Source: an uncultured Acidobacteriaceae bacterium (GTDB lineage Bacteria > Acidobacteriota > Terriglobia > Terriglobales > Acidobacteriaceae). From it: DNA of 11,175 bases. Location: the NCBI GenBank assembly GCA_903842845.1, contig CAIMNN010000246.1:1-11175 (forward strand), in the 5' to 3' direction. Every line of letters starts with the position of its first letter. The stretch's first letter is position 1. Under the pieces are notes generated by a model. It searched no databases and was not told where the DNA came from. It saw nothing but the letters and a program-made list of their open reading frames with translations. Shown here piece by piece: positions 6,172-11,175 of the stretch. A program made the position numbers and the translations under genes.

Positions 6172-6200
6172 GTTATACGCAGGTAGGGGCTTGGAGTCAA
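6172..6200 (-). promoter_or_regulatory. Sigma-70-type promoter for the TPR-yvcK operon
   Basis: On the minus strand TTGACT (6200-6195) and TATAAC (6177-6172) are separated by exactly 17 bases, each with one mismatch to consensus. The predicted start is near 6165, leaving a leader of about 109 bases before the TTG start at 6056. Confidence 0.7.
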
Positions 6201-6215
6201 TGCCCTGTTGACCGG

Positions 6216-6809
6216 TCACGGACCGGAGCGGTAGACGGCGGGGTTGAGTGAGGGGTCGTTATACATTTTGAGCTGACGGTACAGCTTGAAACGGCGCTGG
6301 CCGAGTAGGGTCTGCTGCCAAAGCTCGTCGAGGCAGTGGGCGAGGTCGCTGCGCTGTTCGATCAGGATGGCGAGGCGGGCCTGATTGCGCTCTGCGTGGC
6401 CTGCTGGAGCGTTCACGCGCTCGACCTCTTCGCGTGTGTGGTGAATTTTGAGGGAAAGGATGGAGAGGCGGTCGATCATGAGGCCGGGGGATTCGGAGTG
6501 GAGCGGCGCTGCGGCAGCGGGAAGGGCGAGCGGCTCGAGATGAGCGAGGAGGGCGAGGTCGAGTTTTTCTGCAAGGTCGTTGCGGCGCTGGTTGGTCTTG
6601 TCAACAAGGCGCTTGACGCGGGCGAGTTCGGAGTCGGGAGCGTTGGGAATGCGGGCCTCGTCTTCAATGTGCCAGAGGTCGAAATTGGCGCGGTGCTGTT
6701 CGGCGACCTGAGCAAGCCAGCCGGTGGCAGTCTCGGCGGCTGTTGGGGTATCGTGCCAGAGGCGGCAGCGGTCATCGTGGAGCGCGACAATGTCAGCGGC
6801 TGAAAGCAT
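6216..6809 (-). CDS. DUF4254 domain-containing protein
   Basis: This 197-residue protein matches DUF4254 along its length. Hallmark segments are F-D-LWHIEDEAR (43-53), KTNQRRNDLAEKLD (71-84), SPGLMIDRLSILSLKI (107-122), EQRSDL (151-156) and the closing KMYNDPSLNPAVY (181-193). The protein is helical and soluble, without signal peptide or membrane segments. Its biochemical role is unknown; in Bacteroidota and Acidobacteriota such genes often lie near glycosyltransferases, none of which is visible here. The frame extends ten codons to a TTG at 6839, but that start has no ribosome-binding site. The ATG at 6809 begins MLSAADIVALHDD, a family-like N-terminus, with GGAAGGG about 13-19 bases upstream, so I prefer it. 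It is divergent from the ATP-grasp gene across 134 bases. Confidence 0.9.
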   Translation of the reverse strand: MLSAADIVALHDDRCRLWHDTPTAAETATGWLAQVAEQHRANFDLWHIEDEARIPNAPDSELARVKRLVDKTNQRRNDLAEKLDLALLAHLEPLALPAAAAPLHSESPGLMIDRLSILSLKIHHTREEVERVNAPAGHAERNQARLAILIEQRSDLAHCLDELWQQTLLGQRRFKLYRQLKMYNDPSLNPAVYRSGP

Positions 6810-6943
6810 CGGTTGAGTCAGTTCCCTTCCGCATTTCAAACTTTAATTGATGGGAGCGGCCAAAAGGAATCTCTTACGGTGTGTATGTAATAGTAGTTTG
6901 AAAGGCCGGTAACGGGCATGGAAACAGGCGGAGGTTGATGCGG

Positions 6944-8149
6944 ATGTCGAAGGGCGAAGAGCGGTTCCTCTGTATTTCGAGCTATGAGAAGGGCCAGGAT
7001 TTTTTGCGCCAGTGCGCGGCGGATGGCGTGAAGCCGACGTTGCTGACCATGGAGAAGCTGCGCGATGCCGATTGGCCACGCGATGTGCTGGAAGAGCTGG
7101 TCACGATGCCGGCCGGGCTGACGCTGGAGCAGACCATCAACACCGTGGCGTGGATGTTCAGAGGCAGAAAGTTTGACCGCATCATCGCACTCGATGAGTT
7201 CGACCTGGAGTCAGTGGCGGCGCTGCGCGAGCACATGTGCGTGCCGGGCATGGGACGCACGACAACAAGTTTTTACCGCGACAAGCTGGCGATGCGGACA
7301 GCGGCACGCGAAGCGGGCTTTCAGGTTCCGGAGTTCACGCGGGTTGTGAATTATGACGAGCTGCGCGAGTACATGGAGCGCGTTCCGGGGCCGTGGTTGC
7401 TGAAGCCACGCGCGGAGGCCTCGGCGCTGGGAATTAAAAAGATTGCGAATCCCGAAGAACTTTGGCGCGCGCTGGATGAGCTGGGCGACCGTCAGAGTTA
7501 TTTTGTGCTGGAGCAGTTTGTTCCGGGCGAAATCTACCATGTGGACTCGCTGATTGAGGATGGGCGGGTTATCTTCTCCGCCGTGCACAAGTACGGCAAG
7601 CCCCCAATGCAGGTGATGCATGAGGGCGGAGTGTTCACGACGCGGACGGTGGAGCGCGCGAGCCAGGAGTGGCTGGGTCTGACGGATTTCAACATGCGGC
7701 TTGCACCGGCATTTGGATTGAAGCGCGGCGTAACGCATGCGGAGTTCATAAGGGCTCATGCAGACGGCAAGCTGTATTTCCTGGAGATTGCGGCGCGCGT
7801 GGGCGGAGCGTTCATCGCCGACCTGGTGGAGACTTCGACTGGAGTGAATTTGTGGCGTGAGTGGGCGCGGCTGGAGATTGCGCACATGCGCCGCGAGGGT
7901 TACACTTTGCCGATGACGCGCGACGAGTACGCAGGCAGCGTGTTGTGCTTGGCGAAGACTGCGGAGCCGGATACGGAGACCTTCACCGCGCCGGAGATCG
8001 TCTACCGGATGAAGAAGGCGCACCACGCAGGGTTGATCGTGCGGTCCAGCAATCCGGAGCGGGTGGAAACGCTCCTTGATGAGTACAGCCGTGAGTTTGC
8101 TGAGAGATTTTTAGCCTCGATGCCGCCTCCGGATAAACCAACTGCATAA
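6944..8149 (+). CDS. ATP-grasp domain protein, probable carboxylate-amine/thiol ligase
   Basis: This 401-residue protein has an ATP-grasp fold. An N-terminal substrate/Rossmann-like domain spans about 1-108, then RDKLAMRTAAREAGFQVPEF begins the ATP-binding part. Visible elements are WLLKPRAEAS (about 151-160, ATP-contacting Lys154), VLEQFVPGEIYHVDS (about 188-202, adenine-strand region), HAEFIR (Glu267) and LEIAARVGG (280-288, the metal-binding E-x-A-x-R-x-G-G signature). Relatives join a carboxylate to an amine through an acyl-phosphate; the substrate here is not readable from sequence. The frame also offers TTG 6935 and ATG 6938, but GGAGG (6930-6934) is nine bases before the ATG at 6944, the best spacing. 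The GyrI-like gene follows after 15 bases, probably co-transcribed. Confidence 0.9.
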   Translation: MSKGEERFLCISSYEKGQDFLRQCAADGVKPTLLTMEKLRDADWPRDVLEELVTMPAGLTLEQTINTVAWMFRGRKFDRIIALDEFDLESVAALREHMCVPGMGRTTTSFYRDKLAMRTAAREAGFQVPEFTRVVNYDELREYMERVPGPWLLKPRAEASALGIKKIANPEELWRALDELGDRQSYFVLEQFVPGEIYHVDSLIEDGRVIFSAVHKYGKPPMQVMHEGGVFTTRTVERASQEWLGLTDFNMRLAPAFGLKRGVTHAEFIRAHADGKLYFLEIAARVGGAFIADLVETSTGVNLWREWARLEIAHMRREGYTLPMTRDEYAGSVLCLAKTAEPDTETFTAPEIVYRMKKAHHAGLIVRSSNPERVETLLDEYSREFAERFLASMPPPDKPTA

Positions 8150-8164
8150 GAAGCGAGGTCAGAG

Positions 8165-8620
8165 ATGGCGTTGAATGAAAAACCCGGGACGGTCGTGATT
8201 CCCGCGAAGCATTACATTTACGTTGAAAAGATCGGGCCGTTCATGGTGAATGCGCCCGAAGCGTGGGGTCAACTTCACGGGATTCTTCCACTGTTGGATG
8301 CGGCGAACCAGGTCACCGGTTATTTGAGTCTCTACAAGCCGGATACGTTGATCTACCGCGCGGGAGTTTCTTTGGCCGCTGCTCCAGTGAATTTGCCGGA
8401 AGAGTTGAGCTATGTGTATTTCGAGGGTGGCAAGTACAGCCTCTTTACCTTGACCGGCCCATACGGCCAGCTGGGTCCGGCAACCGGACGGGCATTCCAA
8501 TTGGCGGCGGAATTGAAGTTGCCTTTGCGGGATGATTTTAATATTGAGAATTATTTAAACGACCCACGCGTGACACCGGTAGAGGAACTGGTGACAGAAC
8601 TGCTTTTCCCCATTGCTTGA
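8165..8620 (+). CDS. GyrI-like small-molecule-binding domain protein
   Basis: This 151-residue single-domain protein resembles the GyrI-like/AraC effector-binding (SHS2-type) family. It has an early strand YVEKIGPFMVNAPEAWGQL (19-37), LSLYKPD (54-60), YRAGVSLA (64-71), YFEGGKYSLFTLTGPYGQL (85-103), and the diagnostic end RDDFNIENYLNDPRVTPVEELVTELLFPI (122-150). Such domains bind small organic ligands, and some members are hydrolases or inhibitors of DNA gyrase. There is no DNA-binding domain attached. GAGG (8155-8158) lies six bases before the ATG. It is the second gene of a pair with the ATP-grasp ligase. Its stop is only 11 bases from the 3' end of the convergent tRNA-Lys. Confidence 0.87.
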   Translation: MALNEKPGTVVIPAKHYIYVEKIGPFMVNAPEAWGQLHGILPLLDAANQVTGYLSLYKPDTLIYRAGVSLAAAPVNLPEELSYVYFEGGKYSLFTLTGPYGQLGPATGRAFQLAAELKLPLRDDFNIENYLNDPRVTPVEELVTELLFPIA

Positions 8621-8631
8621 CCGGGTTTGCG

Positions 8632-8707
8632 TGGTGAGCTCGCTGGGACTCGAACCCAGGACCCACGCCTTAAAAGGGCGTTGCTCTACCAACTGAGCTA
8701 CGAGCTC
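8632..8707 (-). tRNA. tRNA-Lys, anticodon UUU
   Basis: A complete 76-base cloverleaf includes an encoded CCA (8634-8632) and discriminator A (8635). The acceptor is GAGCTCG/CGAGCTC (7 bp, perfect). The D arm is GCTC-AGTTGGTA-GAGC. The anticodon stem is ACGCC/GGCGT with loop CTTTTAA, giving anticodon TTT (8674-8672). The variable loop has 5 bases. The T arm is CTGGG-TTCGAGT-CCCAG. Loop U33 and the anticodon make lysine unambiguous. No terminator is evident beyond the CCA. Confidence 0.97.
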
Positions 8708-8760
8708 ACGGAAAAAACCGCTACTTCAAAATTATCACAGTGAGCGATTTTTCGCTGCTG

Positions 8761-9885
8761 TCAGGGCTTGCGCGGCTGCGCCTTCATCGGCACAACCTGC
8801 ACGGTTACGTCGCGCAGTTCGGCGAGAAAGCGGTTGAGAACCGAGCCGCGAAGAAAAATATCGAGCCGCGAGCGGACGGGCTGGCCAAAGACGACGTGGG
8901 AGATGTTCTCCTGCTGCGCAAAACGAATAAGCGCGTCAGAGGGATTTTTGTCAGTGAGAGTGATGACCTGTGCGCCGAGGTCGCGGGCCATGCGCTGGTA
9001 ATCGAGGAGACGCTGATACTCTTCCGGGTCGGTTTGGCTGAGGTCCTTGTTGGGATGCGCAACGTGGACCGCATACCAGTTTGTGGCCAGGCGGCCTGCG
9101 ATACGCGAGCCGACGCGGAGCAGACGTTCGCTGCCTGGGCGGGTTGACAGGCAGACCATGACCTTTTCCGGAATGGGAGCCTGCTCAAGTCCCTGCACGC
9201 GGCGATACTCAGCGGCGCGATTGCCTACCTGCTCGGCTGTGATGCGCAGGCTGAGTTCGCGGAGCAAGTTGAGGTTGCCCTTGCGGAAAAAGTTGGCCAG
9301 CGACTGCTCAACTTTTTCGGCGGCGTAGATCTTGCCCTGGCGCAGACGCGAGCGCAGTTCGTCGACGGTGATGTCAACGTTGACAACCTCGTCGGCGCGC
9401 TTGAGAAAGCTGTCGGGGATGGTCTCGCGGATGAGCGTGTTGGCCGAGCGGTTTACGGAGTCGTTGAGCGTCTCCATGTGCTGGATGTTGACGGCGGTCC
9501 AGACATTGATGCCGGCTTCGAGCAGTTCGAGAACATCTTCGTAACGCTTGCGGTTGCGGCAGCCGGGAACATTGGTGTGCGCCAGCTCGTCGACGAGAAC
9601 TATCTCCGGCTTGCGCGCGAGAATGGCATCGAGGTCCATCTCCTTGAGGTTGACGGCCTTGTACGGGATGACGCGCTCAGGGATGGTCTCGAGGTCACGG
9701 ATCTGTTCGGCGGTCTCTTTGCGCTGGTGAGGTTCGATGAGACCGATGACGATGTCTTTGCCCAAGCTCCGAGCCATGTGCGCATCGGCGAGCATGTGAT
9801 AGGTTTTGCCGACGCCGGGAGCTGCACCGAGATAGACGCGCAGACGGCCGGGTTCGATCTGACGTTCGAGTTGCAGTTCGCTCAT
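8761..9885 (-). CDS. kdpD: Stand-alone KdpD N-terminal sensor domain with Usp domain
   Basis: This 374-residue protein matches only the cytoplasmic N-terminal part of KdpD, the K+/turgor sensor kinase. Residues 14-220 form the KdpD P-loop domain: GAAPGVGKT Walker A (20-28), IVLVDELAHTNVPG (95-108, Walker B region), RYEDVLELLEAGINVWTAVNIQHMETLND (114-142). A Usp-like domain follows (about 241-370, VMVCLSTRPGSERLLRVGSR). It ends where full-length KdpD would enter its four membrane helices, and no kinase domain is present. Truncated KdpD of this kind is known from Anabaena and other bacteria. The ATG overlaps the upstream kinase-like gene's stop (TGATG), and GGAGG (9893-9897) lies seven bases upstream inside that gene, so the two are translationally coupled. 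The S-x-S-x20-FTAxY c-di-AMP motif of Staphylococcus KdpD is not matched. Kdp transport genes are not in the window. Confidence 0.95.
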   Translation of the reverse strand: MSELQLERQIEPGRLRVYLGAAPGVGKTYHMLADAHMARSLGKDIVIGLIEPHQRKETAEQIRDLETIPERVIPYKAVNLKEMDLDAILARKPEIVLVDELAHTNVPGCRNRKRYEDVLELLEAGINVWTAVNIQHMETLNDSVNRSANTLIRETIPDSFLKRADEVVNVDITVDELRSRLRQGKIYAAEKVEQSLANFFRKGNLNLLRELSLRITAEQVGNRAAEYRRVQGLEQAPIPEKVMVCLSTRPGSERLLRVGSRIAGRLATNWYAVHVAHPNKDLSQTDPEEYQRLLDYQRMARDLGAQVITLTDKNPSDALIRFAQQENISHVVFGQPVRSRLDIFLRGSVLNRFLAELRDVTVQVVPMKAQPRKP

Positions 9886-11175
9886 CAGCCCACCTCCACG
9901 GGATGCTCCATCTCCTTGACGCGGGAGACGGGTACAGTGAAGTGGAAGGTGGTGCCGTGGCCGAGACGGCTTTCAGCGGAGATCTGCCCGCCGAGTGCCT
10001 CGATGATGCGGCGCACCAGCGCCAGGCCCATGCCGCTTCCCTTTTCGCTCGCGGTGCTGAAGCGGTCGAATATCTGGCTCAAACGCTCGGCCTCGATGCC
10101 GCGTCCGGTGTCGCTGACTGTGAAGCGGACGGAATCCTTGTGCTCTTCGGCCATGAGGAGAATTTCGCCGTCGGAGAGCGTGTAGCGCAGCGCGTTGGAG
10201 ATGAGATTGTCCAGCACAGAGCGCAACGCGCGGCGATCTGCGTCGATGTAAGAGAGATCGGCGTAGGCGCGGACGTCGATGCGAACACGCTTCTCCGCTG
10301 CTTCATCCGCAAAGCGGTCGCGCGCGGCCTGAAGCTCCGTTAGCGGGCGGAGCTTTTCAAGCTTCATCTCGCGCTTGCCGCTGTCGAGCTCGGAGACCTC
10401 AATGAGGTCGGCCATGATGTAGTCGAGCTTCTCGGCTTCCTGAATGCTGGTGTTGAGCAGCTCGGTCTGGAGTGGCTTGAGCTCGCCAGCATAGCCTCGT
10501 CCGATGGCGTAGAGCGAGCGGCGCAGGCGCAGCAGCGGGTCGCGCAGCTTGCGGCTGGCGACGGAGATGAACTGGCTCTTGAAGCGGTCGGTCTCTTCCA
10601 GGCTGGTGACGTCTTCGAGAGTAGTGACGGCACCGAGCAGGCGGCCTTCCGAATCGCGCATGGGGGTGGTGCGCAAACGGAAGCTGCGCTGGCTGGCGCC
10701 AACCTTCATGGGCAGCATGGCGGCATCGCCTTCCACGGCTACGGCCTTTTGCAGGCTGACGGCGTCGCGGATGGCCTCGAGAATTTTGTCGCCGCCGGGT
10801 GTGTTGGCGAGGACGAGACGGTCGCCGGCGGCCTCACCGAGAACCTCGGCTGCTGCCTGATTGAGCTTGAGAACATGGCCCTTGCCGTCGGTGACGATGA
10901 TGGGCTCAAAGATGGACTGGAGAACCGCGTCGGAGAGTTGGAACTCCATCTGTCGCCGCCCGGCTTCGGTGTTGCGCAGTTCTCTCAATCTAATAGACAG
11001 GCGGTTGAGTTCAGTGGCGAGTACGCCGAGTGAATCGTGGCTGGACCACTCGATGCGATGGTCGAGGTCGCCCTGTGCGACGCGGCGGGCGTCACGCGCG
11101 AGATTGTTGATGGGGCGCAGCGCGAAGGTGATGGTCAGAATGAGGATGAGGATGATAGCCAGCGCAAGAATGGTC
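9885..11175 (-). CDS. Membrane sensor histidine-kinase-like protein lacking the catalytic His (5' end beyond window)
   Basis: 429 residues are visible; the N-terminus lies beyond the right edge. The in-frame sequence begins inside a membrane helix (residues 1-19, ILALAIILILILTITFAL). It continues through a HAMP domain (20-70, LRPINNLARDARRVAQGDL), a PAS domain (about 83-190, FEPIIVTDGKGHVLKLN), a HisKA-like dimerisation domain (about 197-262) and an HATPase_c domain (about 300-417). The ATPase boxes look intact: N-box LDNLISNALRYT, G1 DTGRGI, F-box IFDRF, G2 GSGMGLAL. The H-box, however, reads SVASRKLRDPL: the phosphoacceptor His is Arg (codon CGC at 10553-10551) and the following acidic residue is Lys. 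No His occurs elsewhere in that domain. A TTG at 10988 is not the real start, because the frame runs on through HAMP. Its stop overlaps the KdpD-domain start, suggesting the two proteins form one split sensor. Confidence 0.93.
   Translation of the reverse strand, partial: TILALAIILILILTITFALRPINNLARDARRVAQGDLDHRIEWSSHDSLGVLATELNRLSIRLRELRNTEAGRRQMEFQLSDAVLQSIFEPIIVTDGKGHVLKLNQAAAEVLGEAAGDRLVLANTPGGDKILEAIRDAVSLQKAVAVEGDAAMLPMKVGASQRSFRLRTTPMRDSEGRLLGAVTTLEDVTSLEETDRFKSQFISVASRKLRDPLLRLRRSLYAIGRGYAGELKPLQTELLNTSIQEAEKLDYIMADLIEVSELDSGKREMKLEKLRPLTELQAARDRFADEAAEKRVRIDVRAYADLSYIDADRRALRSVLDNLISNALRYTLSDGEILLMAEEHKDSVRFTVSDTGRGIEAERLSQIFDRFSTASEKGSGMGLALVRRIIEALGGQISAESRLGHGTTFHFTVPVSRVKEMEHPVEVG

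Noticed and set aside
5977..6219. 80-codon minus-strand frame between the TPR and DUF4254 genes
   Set aside because: It overlaps the promoter, hairpin and TPR start in another frame, and no domain or ribosome-binding site is visible.
7211..8026. 271-codon minus-strand frame within the ATP-grasp gene
   Set aside because: The plus-strand protein carries all the ATP-grasp motifs; the opposite frame is rich in Arg, His and Leu as expected for a shadow.
9047..9170. c-di-AMP-binding motif in the KdpD Usp domain
   Set aside because: The region reads CLSTRPGSERLLRVGSR...NWYAVHV, without the S-x-S spacing or FTAxY of the Staphylococcus motif.
10989..11175. Reading the kinase-like gene as starting at the TTG at 10988
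   Set aside because: The frame is open to the window edge and encodes a membrane helix and HAMP domain, so the gene is partial and not a short soluble kinase.
1..11175. CRISPR array, insertion sequence, prophage or integration site
   Set aside because: No spaced direct repeats, transposase, integrase or phage genes were seen; the tRNA-Lys has no visible 3' duplicate in the window.

Overview
The window looks like a chromosomal segment of an Acidobacteriota bacterium (Terriglobia-like). This is inferred from the GC-rich coding sequence, the gene families present (a stand-alone KdpD sensor domain, DUF4254, DUF3617, a GyrI-like protein, a three-cysteine Crp/Fnr regulator) and the signal-peptide outer-membrane type proteins. 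No marker gene fixes the taxonomy. No phage, transposon, plasmid or CRISPR signature is visible.

Layout, left to right. A secreted beta-barrel-like protein (73-1035, +) and a DinB-family protein (1104-1586, -) converge on a bidirectional terminator. An intergenic stretch with heptamer repeats and a palindromic terminator follows. Next come a tandem universal stress protein (1723-2607, -) and, just upstream of it, a Crp/Fnr regulator (2728-3507, -), probably one stress regulon unit. The 324-bp non-coding region upstream of the regulator is rich in palindromes. It holds a perfect TGTGA-N6-TCACA site that fits the regulator's own CRP-type recognition helix. A DUF3617 secreted protein (3832-4338, -), a YvcK-family protein (4449-5501, -) and a TPR protein (5511-6056, -) follow. 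The last two form a tight operon behind a good sigma-70 promoter (6172-6200) that overlaps a terminator-like hairpin. A DUF4254 protein (6216-6809, -) is divergent from an ATP-grasp/GyrI-like gene pair (6944-8620, +). tRNA-Lys(UUU) is at 8632-8707 (-).

The right end carries a split KdpD-type sensor (8761-9885, -) and a membrane histidine-kinase-like protein (9885 to beyond the right edge, -), with stop and start overlapping as TGATG. Together they carry the parts usually joined in one KdpD: P-loop sensor domain plus Usp domain in one protein, and TM-HAMP-PAS-DHp-ATPase in the other. The kinase-like protein lacks the phosphoacceptor histidine: its H-box reads S-R-K-L-R-D-P where S-H-E-L-R-T-P is expected, and there is no other His in the dimerisation domain. 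This is the most unusual feature of the window.

The rest is mostly ordinary chromosomal housekeeping and stress-response content. The points most worth checking are the His-less coupled kinase, the Crp autoregulatory site and its palindrome cluster, and the promoter nested in a terminator.
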